DNA of 64,000 nucleotides, from the NCBI GenBank assembly GCA_003991915.1, contig RQTK01000074.1:480953-544952 (forward strand), in the 5' to 3' direction. Source of the DNA: Elysia chlorotica. Its lineage: Eukaryota; Mollusca; Gastropoda; Plakobranchidae. The notes under the pieces are model-generated. The model saw only the letters and a program-made list of their open reading frames with translations, was not told the origin of the DNA and made no database searches. The number at the start of each line of letters is the position of its first letter. Position 1 is the stretch's first letter. Below are positions 10,358 through 22,360 of the stretch, one piece after another. The position numbers were made by a program, and so were the translations under genes.

Positions 10358-12590
10358 ACTTGGTCTGAGGTTTAAGATTATAGTCCTGTTGTACTTGGTT
10401 TGTGAGAGCTGTAAACATTATTGTAGTAGACTAGTAGACTCTCTGTCATTTTTTCATCATCCTGCTTAATCATATCTAAGAGTAAAGTCAAAGATGGCTT
10501 GAAACACTGAGCAGTTACCTATGATCCGTGCGCTAAATACTTGATTTTGAGTATATATTACTAAATACTTGGTGTCTTCACCCTCTGTGACCATCCCTGA
10601 TGCCACATTGCTGTCGACAATCCACCTAGGGAAAAGAGAGTAATAATTGCTATTTTTAACATCTGACGTCAGCTATTAGACTAAAGAGGCTTTGTGATTA
10701 TTAGCCTATAGGAAAAAAAAAGAGAATGTGCACTCCAATCAAATCCCAATGATACATAACAAGGCGAAAGGGTGATTAAAAAAAAAAAAGCCTAACATGT
10801 TTGATTATGTCATCTGTTATCGTCGGTTGATCACATTTTAATACAGACAAAACCAGGTTACATGGTGGGTTAGATTATACTGAAACCGATCCAAGAGGTA
10901 CATCAAATTGTGACCCTGGAGCAACCCAGATCTCCTACTTTGAAAGCCAATATTTTGACTCCAGCGCTACCACTCTCCCACAAATAAAAAAGAAATAATG
11001 CTAACAATGGTACAAATCCTTGAACTTCAGAGGAAAACTGGCAATGGAGAAAATAGAATTGACCTCTTGTTATAACTAGCATTAGCACCACTTTTATCTA
11101 AGCTCCATCCTGTTAGCAGCAGCAGCAGCACCACCACCACCACTTGCTTTTGTTGATTTTCATCTCATAGTGTCAGAAACACCATGCCAGCAATATCCAG
11201 GCTGGGCATGAACTAAATATATACTGTTTTCAAGAGGGTTGGTTACAAAGTCTCTCACATTTTCCCTTGATATGAGGGAAATTTAAGCTTTCTAGCGTGC
11301 CGAAAGTAATAGGAACTAACACCATTGTCGTTGACTGAACCAACGGTACGAGACAAAATCTAAAAAAAAAAAAAATTTGAATCAGACACTCCACTTGAGC
11401 CAATTCGTCCCTCAAGGTCAACTATTTCGTTCCTGATATATCTTAGAATTAGTTTAATTTAAATCTAGATTAAAATCATCGGATACCAACTAGATTTCGA
11501 ATATAAAGCTAGAGTCTAGATCTAGATTCAACCTCACCAGATGTAGTTCCATTTCAGAACAACAGATAGGTTTGTTTGTAGGTACATTTTGTGTCAGTCT
11601 TCAATCTACAATTTAACGGTGAATACAGCAACTAGGGTGTCCCCGAAAAGATCGTAAAAGTACAAAAAATTATCTAAATCTATGATTTTCTAAACCACAA
11701 ACTAAAATAATAAAAATAACACAATATTTAAGAAAGCATCAGTTTGGCTACAGTTGCAACAAATTAGTTGCAGGGTGGAATAATAACAACAGCAATCACC
11801 ATTTTGAAATAGCAGGTCTAGATTAAATCTATGTTCCCAAAACCCGATAGCAATAATAAGCCGCATTAAGAAAGGAAAAAGACGGAGCGTCTATGGCGAC
11901 AAAGAACTCTAGAGGTGGCGGCGTGCTGAGCGGATAACCAAACTCTTAATTGACGCTTTGAGATTATGGGTAAAACTACACTAATGGAGTTAAATTGTTT
12001 TCAAAATTCATCAGAGTTAGATAGCCACCATTCATTGAAGCGCACCCCAGAGTGCTCACTAGGCCACGCGTCAGTTAGGACTAACTGGGCTTCCTAAATG
12101 AGGAAGATGGAAGTAGAGAGAGAGAAAGAGAGGGGGGGGGGGGGGGGGCGGGGGGGGGGCACTGAGGGGACAGGAGAAAGAAACTGGTGCAAAGAATGGA
12201 AGAATGGACGTTGCAATCAGTTAATAAGTATCGTTAGCAGGATTTATAGAGAATAGTGACAGCTGTTTTCTGGATTACTTTAATATGGAAATAAAGATCA
12301 TTTGGGCAATTTCAAAAAGTGTAGAGAATTTAAATAAATTACCCCCAAATATTGAAATTTGATCTTGCAAGAGTAAGAACTGTGAGGGGATCAGCCCTTG
12401 ACGGCGAAAATGGTTTAAATTAAAGTCGAAACCAGCCTAACTAGTTGCCTCAAACAACTGGATACTTGGAAACAAACACTCTGCCTAGCCCCGGTAAACA
12501 AAGACAGGGGATTCCCGGACGGACAGATCACAGGCGGCGGAAGCATAATTGCCGCTAGAGTGTTATACTATTTACTGCATTTTTTTTTAC
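10358..12590. other. Intergenic stretch, no gene recognised
   Basis: No conserved reading frame was found. It contains short (AGC)n(ACC)n triplets at about 11118-11142, TAGATC-type motifs at about 11465-11530, and a G-rich tract of nearly uninterrupted G at about 12132-12160. Confidence 0.5.
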
Positions 12591-12605
12591 CGAAAAGAGC
12601 TGTGG

Positions 12606-13124
12606 GCACTCCTTGAGTTTTGTGGTCCCTAGCCTGTGGGCAATCGAATGGGTGGGCGACCGAAAATCGATTATTAAAATTGAATAAAATACCTGCCAGC
12701 TGTAGAATCTACTCCCTGTCTTTTTGTTATTTTTTATTAAAATTGAATAAAAAACCTGCCAGCTGCACTCCCTGTCTTTTTCAAATTTATTTTTTTTTGT
12801 ACATGTATTGGCATGATTTGTTTGATTCATAAAGACAGATTTGATTGTATTCAATTGTTTGTGTGGACACGGGTTGAAATGTGGGCATGGAAGGGGGTGG
12901 GGACAAACATACACAAGCACATAAAATTGATCTCTTAAGCAATTATCTCTCGCGTTGTACTTGCTTGCTCTTCCTGTCTGTCTGTCTGTCTGTCTGTCTC
13001 TCTTCTCTCTTCACAAGCTGACTGACTCCGATGTAATCGAATCCTATCCACCCACCCCTCGAATCCCTCCCATCAAGCCAATTTTATCGATCACAGGCTA
13101 GGGACCACAAAACTCAAGGAGTGC
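12606..13124. mobile_element. MITE-like element with 33-bp terminal inverted repeats
   Basis: A perfect 33-bp inverted repeat: 12606-12638 (beginning GCACTCCTTGAGTTTTGTGG) is the reverse complement of 13092-13124. The roughly 520-bp element has no coding capacity. Internally, a unit of about 60 bp starting ATTAAAATTGAATAAAA is present twice in tandem (about 12673-12735 and 12738-12785). No target duplication could be assigned. Confidence 0.7.
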
Positions 13125-13854
13125 CGAGCTGTGAGTGAACAATTAATTTATAAGTTGATTAGAGACACAGCTAAATACCTTCAAATAAACATTTCTTCAA
13201 TGAGATACCAACAGACGTACTCAGGTCACATAGAATGATAGATCTAGGCCTACATACTAAGACGTATGGAACATACTGGTTAGCAGCTGTGCTTGACCTT
13301 GCTGTCATGCATGAGAGTGTGTGTACACGCGCGTGTGGGTATACATGAGCATGTGTGTGCGTACGTTGGTGTGTGCTTGTAAGCGTATGGGTGCTTGTGT
13401 GTATGCGTGTGTGTGTGGGCATGTGCTTGTTTGTCTTTGTGCGTGACGTGTCCTAGAGTTTACATGTGACTGAGTAGATGTGAACGATACATTAAAAATT
13501 GTACACGATTCATATAAATCTAGATCTAGATCTAGATCTATTTGTTCTTACGTAATTAAAAAAAAAACAATGTTCTTAATCAACAACTTTCATATCTGTT
13601 ATCTGCCATGTAGATCTAGCCTACACATCTAATGACCTAGATCTAGATTTAGATCTAGATCTATTCACAATACTTGTAAAATATGAAATATCGATCACTA
13701 GGAAGAGACATTTAAGTCAGAAACTAGAATCTAGATCTAGACTCTAGATCTATGAAGAAGAAGATAAGCTTAATTATGTTAAACTGAAAAATGACATTTG
13801 GAATTGATGTCTGCTTCACAGGAACAGGAACTAGATTCTAGATTCTAACTTCTA
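13125..13854. other. Non-coding stretch with TG-rich and TAGATC repeats
   Basis: No gene seen. A TG/CG alternating tract lies at about 13316-13440. Clusters of the palindromic unit TAGATC occur at about 13518-13540, 13625-13665 and 13725-13752. Confidence 0.55.
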
Positions 13855-14365
13855 AGCCGGTGTAGCACGCCACCCTGACCAGCCCGCCAGGGCTACTCAG
13901 AGTTCGCCTGGCGGACGCCAGCCAAACTCAGGAGTCTGTCTGGCGGCCGCCAAAAGCACTCTCGGGTATCTGTGGCGGCCGCCAGGAACACTCTATCTAC
14001 GCGAAACCGACTCTGACTTTTTTGTTGAGCCAGAGAACTGAAAATGTATAACAGAATATCTTTTTTTAAATTTGTGCATACGTCTTAAGCTTTCACGGCC
14101 ATAATTATGCATCGCAACTAATAGAAACTCAATTAAGACGACCCAGAATGCGTGAAAAGCTCAACTACGCCAAAATTTTGTTAACTTAGATCTAGCATTC
14201 AGTCACCCACGCCCCCGCTAGATCTACAGAAAAATTAGAGTCTTTTTCGCGTGAATAGAGTGTTTCTGGCGGCCGCCACAGATACTCTCTGAGTCTGTCT
14301 GGCGGCCGCCAGGTGAACTCTAAGTATCGTTAGTCGATGCGTCCGTGTGGCGTGCTACACCGGCT
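13855..14365. mobile_element. GC-rich foldback MITE with long inverted arms
   Basis: The ends AGCCGGTGTAGCACGCCAC (13855) and its reverse complement (to 14365) enclose about 511 bp. The inverted similarity extends inward about 150 bp on each side as imperfect arms carrying repeated GGCGGCCGCC palindromes (near 13941, 13972, 14268 and 14301) and ACTCTAT/ATAGAGT blocks. The element is far richer in GC than its surroundings. It has no coding capacity and no clear target duplication. Confidence 0.75.
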
Positions 14366-14384
14366 GGTGAAAATTAATTGACAG

Positions 14385-14386
14385 GC

Positions 14387-14436
<50 letters not shown>

Positions 14437-14575
14437 ATTGACTGATTGGTTGATTAATTGACTGGTTCATTGATTGAATAAACGAATGAATGAATGCACG
14501 ATTGATTAATTGAGTGGTTGGTCGATTTATTGGTTGAAAATTATTTGATTGATTGAATGAATGAATGATTGAATG
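14385..14575. repeat. (ATTG)n tetranucleotide microsatellite
   Basis: TGATTGATTGAT units are uninterrupted at about 14390-14434, then continue in degenerate form to about 14575. Confidence 0.9.
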
Positions 14576-14579
14576 GTCA

Positions 14580-17525
14580 AACGGGTACCTCCTGGCTGTA
14601 GGCGTTGAAAGATATTGTCAGAGATAATGTCGCGCATGTAAAATGGCAGCACCACTGTATGCTCCCCAGGGAGTTAAGATGGTACCGGTTATTTATAGGG
14701 GAATCTCTTTGGATGGTACTGAATTGTATGGCCTGCCCGGGGGGAGGGGGGGGGATATTGATGTAAACTATGAGACTGCCTAGCGATCTCATACGCCCCT
14801 TTTCTGGCGAACAAAGACAAAGAAGTGATGATAACAGTTACAGTTATGGTAAAAAGGGTTGGGGTTATTTAAGGACTAGTGTTTGGGCTTGGGTTAGGTG
14901 TAGCCCATGCTTATTGCCACCTCTTTGCAGTTGCTCAATAGAAAACGAGGCGTATGTATAATTAGGCCTACTATCTGTCAGCATAATAACGAAGTTATTA
15001 GTAAGCATGCGTTGCCGGTTTTAAAAAAAAGCCAGTTCCAGTTTCAGTTAAAGCTTAAGCTTACAATTTAATTTTCCTTTGAAGGGAGCAATAATTGTCT
15101 TCAACCATCTTTGCAATGAGTATGCATTAGTTTATTGTCAGAAGAAACGGCCAGCGAGAGTAAGCTTATACGACATTAAGAATTGATAACGTTTTGCACG
15201 GTAAATATGGTCAACGATAAAATCCACTATTTATCAGCGGAACATAGATATAACGAAAAACAAAATAAACTACTGCAGTGATAGAGGAAATAAAAAATGA
15301 AAGAAAATAGAAATACGGATGTTTCAATTAATGAATCTCTAATGATTAATCAACCACTATGACAAAACATAGATGACTCGACTGGGTGTAAACTAGACGC
15401 ACTGTCTCTAACTTCAGGAAACTACATTAGGCAGCCTGTTAATGTATCAGTGTCTTCATATCATTTGGATTAATACATTTTTGAACCTTATTTACACATG
15501 TTTTTGTTTTCAGTTGCTTTTATTTACATTCCTTTTTATTAAATCCATGTGCTGTGGTGAGTCGTGATTATTTAACTTTTAAATCACCTGAGTGTGTTGT
15601 TTAATGAGGGTATTTCTGTCTGTTGGTGTTGATTAAAAAGAAATTTTCAGACTACGAAAACTTGAACAGTGTAATTTAATGCATAGCGATCACATAGCAT
15701 GATACAAATGTTCACGTATATGTTGCAATTTGATGAAAAAAAGCCAAGTTGGTGTTTAATAAAAAAAAAAACATATTTAAAAAATTTAACTTCAATCTAA
15801 AGCATCGCCATCTTTTTCGTTTTAATTTAATTAGGTTTGGAAAATTATATGCATATTCCATTAGACATCTTAATGGAAAAAACCAACAAATTTCAGTTCT
15901 AATTAAAAATGAAAGGTGTCATCGCCAGTTGACTTAAAATTCGACTGATACCGCACATATAACTTTTCTCAGGATTGCGTTTTAATTTGTAACCAATGTT
16001 GTTTAATTATTTACACATATAAAATTGTTTACAAAAAGTTTTCAACTTTGATTGTAAAGCATAACTAAGAAGTAGGCCTAGTCACTCATAACATCAAATG
16101 TAGATCTAGAGATGGGATAATGAAAAAAAATGAACATTTAAATGTATACTGTGCTGTCTGAAACCTTATTTACAATGGTGACTTATTTAAATTAGTATGC
16201 AGGTAATAAAGTAAAACTATGAAGGAAGTATAGATCTTGTTTCTTGAGATGCATAGCCTACATAGACATTACAAAATTTATATCTTCACTTAAAAGTATA
16301 TTTCCATTTCAGAAAGGATTATGCTGAAACTTATTTTAAGTAGAGTTAGTGACACAGGGGCAAAATCATCTAGAAATAGTAAAACTTAACCTAGCAAATA
16401 AAGCTAATCATAGCTGGGTCTTGCCATAACTGCTTGGCATTTTATTTTGATTTTGTTGTTGTTCTTGTCTAGTCCTAATGAAGAGCCCTGATTCATTCTA
16501 AGTGAGGACTCTAGATAGATATCTGACTATGGTGCTTTTCCCATAATTTCACTGATTAAAAAAAGTATAAAAATGATGTAGAACTAGAACCCTGTTTTTA
16601 AAGGTGCTAAAAAAAGGAAACTTTAAACTTTTAGTTTAAGTAGTATTAAGCTTCATAACATTGACAAAAAAAACACAGCTAGCTAATCCATTACTGTTGG
16701 GTGTTGCTTTCTTTTTTTTTTTTTTCACAAGGGGAAAAAACGATGCCACTTTCCACTTGCATCTAGGCAAGCATAAAATACAATGTAATGTGGGCTTTTT
16801 GTTATTTCAATTTTAGAAACATAGAATAGATGAAAATTAACACTGCCCTAGAAATGGACCAAGGCAGAGGCTTTCAATTGCATAAAAGGCATACAATTTT
16901 GCCTAGACTGTTAGGCTGCCTTAGTATAATCTAATCATAACTCTTGCAAACACAACGTCATTTTACTTCTAAAGCCACAAAATGTGTCATAGAAACATAC
17001 ATACATTATTTTACAAACATCTCTAAAGGATAAATCCGTCTTAGAGTGGAATTTTGCTGTTATTGCTGTTAGTGAAACTCTTTAAATTTTATTGAGAGTA
17101 AAACTAAAAAAATAAAGGCAAGATCTAGATCTGCAAAAATCTTCTCTTGGTGGAACATGCCTTATTTACTTAATAGTTTTGTCCATGGTGTTGATCCTGT
17201 TTTTACCGTTGTTATTATTATTGTTGTTGTTTTCTTGCGATGGTATTCTGACTTCAGACCTTATTAGACTTTTCTCATCCTAATGTAGGATCTTGTTTTA
17301 AATTTTAAATTAAGCTCATAATAGAACGCTGAATTGACTTGTGCTCTGGATATCTAGATTCAGCATCCTTCTTAACATAGGCTTTCAGTTCTATAAAATG
17401 TAATACATGTACAATGCACTAGGTCTAATACGACACTGTCTAGATTTGCTAGATCTAGATTTAGGACTGTTTACTGCAGTGGCTCGTGCCTTAAAAAACA
17501 AGTCGGGCAAAGTGGGGGAAAGGGG
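14580..17525. other. Intergenic stretch, no gene recognised
   Basis: AT-rich sequence with only short chance reading frames, a short poly-G at about 14738-14754, and scattered TAGATC motifs. I see no conserved protein or RNA. Confidence 0.45.
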
Positions 17526-17529
17526 GGGG

Positions 17530-17775
17530 CGTGGTGGCCATGGGGTAGAACATCGGCTTCAGACGGAAAAAGTACGGGTTCGAGCCCTGGCGATTTTTCT
17601 CCCTACTGGTTGGGTCAGTGTCAGTAGAATGTGACTGGCCGAGACAGGAGTCATGGTATCCCTTCCCTGTCTCGTGTGCGGCAACAAATAAATTTGTCAG
17701 ACGTCAGTCTTGGGGCCCATTAACAATATAGCCTATATAGTGCTGCTGTTGGACGTTAAACCAACTCGACTTAAC
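17530..17775 (+). mobile_element. tRNA-derived SINE, copy 1
   Basis: The tRNA-like head has an A-box region (GGTGGCCATGGGGTAGAAC) and a good B box (GGGTTCGAGCC). The body CCCTACTGGTTGGGTCAGTG is followed by AGACAGGAGTCA and a conserved 3' end, TGTTGGACGTTAAACCAAC. The same arrangement recurs at 51079-51325, which marks it as a dispersed pol III-type SINE. Confidence 0.8.
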
Positions 17776-17924
17776 TCACGGGCAAATTGGCAGTTTCACT
17801 ATAAAAAAAAAGTATAATCAATACAATTATCTTATTCCGCGACTTGATTACATAACAAAAGTAAGAAAGTAAGAATATAAGATTACACTAAAAGATAGTA
17901 ATAACTTTTTGCAACAACAACACG

Positions 17925-18135
<211 letters not shown>

Positions 18136-19490
18136 ATGATAATGTTCTCTACTTATTTGTGAAGGCAGTGTCGATCATTCTGACGAGTATCAAAACGTAT
18201 CAATGACTCTCTAATTTAAATCCGGATACTCAGCGATGAATTACTGCTGCGTTGTTTATACAGCCAGTGCAAGTAAGTAGATTCTAGATCTAGTTAGATG
18301 ACAATATTAAAAAAGCCAAATAATTACAGTATCCGTGAGCAGAATCTCACAACACCGACAGCAACAATAACTGAAATGTGACAATGCAGTGCACAACTTC
18401 TCAATGCAACAATTTGCACACTCTAAAAAGCAAGACAAAAAAAGTGAATGTGTGTAGGCCCTATTTAGGTTAAGAACGGATGAACCAGAGATTCTAGGCT
18501 AAAACACTGTATGTTGGACTTTGTGTGTGTAGAACTGTGAACTGTGGATAGACGGCAACCCAAATTTTCTTAGATGCCTGAAAATGACATCACCTTGGCC
18601 CATCCCTTTGTGGCTTGTCTCACAGACTCTAGACCTATCTTTTTATTGTATTGCCTGTTTAAACTAATGCCAAACCATATTTAATTCATCGCTAGTTTTA
18701 AACTTGAAGATTAAAAACAATAAATATAATAATTGTATATTAATAGGGGGTCTATATGTACATGTTTAAATTAAACTAAGTACCAGAGCTTTGCTCGAAT
18801 CAATGCAGAGGCCTATAGTGATAACTTTAAGAAATATGAAAGGATTTGGTTTAAGATGTCAGAAAAATTAGCCAAGTCGGGCTAGCCCCACTTGGCCTAT
18901 TATAAAGACACGGAAAGCGTTAGGGTCAAAGTCCAATTTTTGTATTAGGAATACTACTTTCACTGAGATGTTGAAACTTAATTAAGACACAGTTAAGCTG
19001 ACGTAAATCTAAACCACGTCGCGCCCGGAAAGAGCGCACTATAATGGTTTAATCTCTTATAGTTGCAGAGTCTGACGGATACATTAATTTAGTGTTGATT
19101 TTTATTTTTGTCATATTATTGTTTACATTGTATTTTTGTCACACAACCCCTTCTTAGCGAGACAGGTCGGGCACTGCCCACCCTGCCCAAAGACCAAGTA
19201 TAGATCATGTGTGTCAAGCCACGTGATTACTGTACCAAGTTCGCAAGTGTGAAGGCAGAGTTTTAAATTAGAACAAATTTTATCACGTCACACGCAACCA
19301 GGGTTGGACACTAGGCTAGAGGATGATGGTAAAAAGCAAAACAAAGAAATGAAAATAAGATAAGGGCAGCTCTGATGACTTAAGAGATAACAACAAAAAC
19401 ATTGACGAATCGTACTTATAATATCGAAAGTATTATAGGACCGATTCATTTTTTTTTTCATTTTAGGTTCGCCGATTTCTTGCTTTTCTT
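18136..19490. other. Upstream flank of ODC, no gene recognised
   Basis: No conserved reading frame. Possible regulatory motifs before the ODC leader include TGACGT-type sites near 19000 and CACGTCAC near 19281; these are common short motifs and weak evidence. Confidence 0.4.
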
Positions 19491-19494
19491 GTGC

Positions 19495-19502
19495 TATAAA
19501 TA
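19495..19502 (+). promoter_or_regulatory. Candidate TATA box of the ODC gene
   Basis: TATAAATA lies about 510-550 bp upstream of the donor of the first inferred leader exon (20047). The roughly 500 bases between it and 20047 contain only one ATG, consistent with transcribed leader. The start site was not mapped. Confidence 0.4.
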
Positions 19503-19963
19503 CGAACTCCGTGTAATCATAGTCCTTTCGTATTAGGTATTAGACCTACAGGTAGGTGCGCTCTAGGCCTATTCATTTAAGACTGGGAGACTGAGAACTG
19601 ATCCCGAGCAAGGCCAAAGATCGCACCGGTATACCAAGTAGGCTAGCCTAGCCAAAGCTAAAAAGAAAATCTTCATCTACAGCAATATTGTCCGACATTC
19701 TCGGCAGGATTGTGGATCACATTCGTCTCTGAAGTCCAAGGAGATCTCGCTCAAGGAGACGAGATTTCAGCAGAAACCATTTCCTGTCCTTTTATTGTCG
19801 GGAACAGGATAGATCTAGATTGAGTCAGCACGTCGCTGGAAACAGAGTTAAATCTGTGTCCAATATTGTTTGTTCTCACTTCTGCCCGAGAGAACATTAA
19901 CCACCGACATACTAAAATAAGCTACCACTGTGTTCAAATAATTCAGATCTTATTAGTTTCCCC

Positions 19964-19987
19964 ATGTCTTCGAAGATTTCCTTCTGA
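19964..19987 (+). promoter_or_regulatory. Seven-codon AUG uORF in the ODC leader
   Basis: The only ATG I found between the candidate TATA box and 20047. It encodes MSSKISF and stops at 19985-19987, 21 bases before the candidate ATT start of the uCC and in the same frame. It matters only if transcription starts upstream of it. Confidence 0.35.
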
Positions 19988-20008
19988 CTAGGCCGAGAAG
20001 CCGCCAAA

Positions 20009-21904
20009 ATTACGTTGTTACAAGAAAACGACGAGGCAACAGCGGAGGTAAGACTTTAAAATATGGAAAATATAGATCTAGATCTAGATCTAGTTAAGAA
20101 ATCACAATCAAAGTGAAATATATATTCTAGATTCTAGACCCACATATAAAATCTAGGTCTAATCTACATTGCATTAGGGTACCCTAAATCTAGATCTAGA
20201 TCTAGATTTAGATTTTAGATTCTTTCTAGTTTCTAAGCCTGTGGTTGCTCGTAGGGGTGGGGTCCGTTCAATTTGAAGGCGGAAGAAAATGTATATTATT
20301 TTTCGTAGAATAGGCCTAGTCTAGAGCCTAGAGATCTCTCTACATGTGGATATAGATATCTAGATTATGCCTTTCACTTAGTTCTGAACCTTATTATAAA
20401 TGCTATAATGAAGAGGGTATGGGAGTGCCATGGTCTAAGGCACAGCTTGCGGAATCAAACTGGAAGGTTGCAGTTTTAATCCCTGCTCTGGCTTTGGTAT
20501 CTTGCTCTATCTTGAGACATTTGAAATGCTGAACGTATCTGTAAGTCGGGTGTGACAATATCTATTGATGTGTCCCGAGCATTTTCATTCGGCAGTTCTG
20601 ACATAAAATCACCTAGCTTCCAATATTAAAATTCACTATCTGGTATTTCTTTCTCTCCCTCTCTTTCTCTTTTTTGGTCTACTTTCATCTTATCCTAGCT
20701 TTCTCGTTATGATTCTCGGTTTCCTGTTCTTCTTCCTCTTCTTTAGAGCTAGCCTGTCTTTCTAGTTGGGTTTTTTGGGGGGTTGCAAAGTGCCAATGTT
20801 TGTGTAAGAACATATTTTTTCAAAGAGCCTAAATCGACTTTAAATTAAAATTAAAAACACTCACAAAATATGCTACAATTATCCTGACCTTTCGCACACC
20901 ATGAAACTTGGTGCGAAGTCAAATCTAGCGCAGTATGGATGGAATTGGTTTACTTTCTAAGGTCTTGTAAGTTGCCAGCCACTTCAAATTTTAATGTTAA
21001 AATTTTGCTCTGCTTAATCTCTCGTTAAAACTTGTTGAAGAAATGACAGAGTTATATCTAAACATATTATGACCACATCCAAATTAGAGTATAGCTGTAT
21101 TGCTCTTACAGAACCTTGTTTATGGCACTAAATTTCACTTTTTGCAAAGTCTCAACCCATGAGAGAGATTGTTTGATCCTATGTATGAATTCGGTATTAA
21201 TATTTCTTTGGTAATATATCTCCTTCCTGTTCCTAATAACTAATTTAGGAAGCCCATGGATACCATACGCCTCTTTTCCCCAGTAGTCCTCAAAAGAGAA
21301 CTTTTTTCCCCCTGTAGAATGATGGATGATTTAAATAGTTAACATATTTGTATTTACGTCTCTTTGGTGACTGCTCAATTTCTTCCATTATTTTGAACAT
21401 TTTATTCAGTGATGCCAATTTTCTGTAAATTTAATAATTTTCAGTATTTAAAAGTTGGTACTTCAGGGTTTAATAAAGATTTGCCAATTACTTATCTTTT
21501 ACAACTCAATGTGCTACACCACTTTCTGCAAAAAAGGCTCAGTTAAATAATCATGATCCAGTTCGCAACATTGTATGATTGGTCTTTTGTGCTCTAGATA
21601 CTCTCCTTATAATGATTGTATGCTAAACATTTTTCCAACCTAAGTAACTTATAAATAATAATACTTATTTATATTCACACATGAAGATTCAATGATCAAT
21701 CACTCTAGAATCTAAACACTCAAATCTATACTGTAAAAACTGTAAAATCTTTATGTTTCATTTCATTAAAAAAATCATGTTTACATTTTTTCGTCACAGG
21801 GGAGCAGTCCTATCTCTGCATTCTACCTTCAAGGTCCTGAGGCTGCGTGTGGGGCAGTAAGGGATTTTGACCCAAACTCAGAGCCCCCGTGGGATCCCAG
21901 CTAG
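20009..21904 (+). promoter_or_regulatory. ODC upstream conserved coding region (uCC) with non-AUG start and PPW motif
   Basis: Two leader exons join in one open frame. Exon A ends at 20047 (GCGGAG before GTAAGA) and exon B is 21800-21938 (TCGTCACAG before, CCAG/GTAATT after). The frame can start at ATT 20009-20011 (context GCCAAAATTA) and gives 13 codons in exon A. Exon B adds 34 codons and a stop at 21902-21904, ending FDPNSEPPWDPS. There is no ATG in the frame or in the 93 nt of spliced leader after it. Published work on antizyme inhibitor and invertebrate ODC mRNAs describes a conserved uORF started at a non-AUG codon (AUU in AZIN1). There, ribosome pausing at a PPW motif lowers main-ORF initiation when polyamines are high. 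The match to that family is from memory; the splice join is inferred. Confidence 0.8.
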
Positions 21905-22360
21905 TATTTATTGAAGGCAGGCACTTCTTTGTGGCCAGGTAATTTAGATACCAATATCAATAGACGATAATAAAATGAGACCAGTATAGTATAGTGTGCA
22001 CACATTTGCATCCTTTGTGAATGAAATATGTTAGTGCTCTGTATTTTCTGTGACAAGTAAACTGCAGATTTTCGTGTTGTGTAGTCTCCCTCCCATATTT
22101 AAAAAATTCACATTTTCACATTGAAAAAGAAAAAGTTCCACAATCCACATTAAACAGAAAAAGCTTGGTTTGAAAAAAAATGCCACAGTGATATAATTAA
22201 AGTTTGAAAAACCAAAACGATTAAAATTTATTAGTAACTCTTTTTTTTCTGAAATGTACCGTTTCGTAAACTAATTTAGTCTTTCACTATTTCTTCCTCA
22301 GATTGTTTGTACAACCCCTTCTTGTTTAACATTAGTAACCCAGTGTCCTAGTTGGTCATA

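Noticed and set aside
20410..20640. Possible third SINE (TGGTCTAAGGCAC followed by GTTGCAGTTTTAATCCC)
   Set aside because: A- and B-box-like motifs are present but degenerate, and no second copy in the window supports it.
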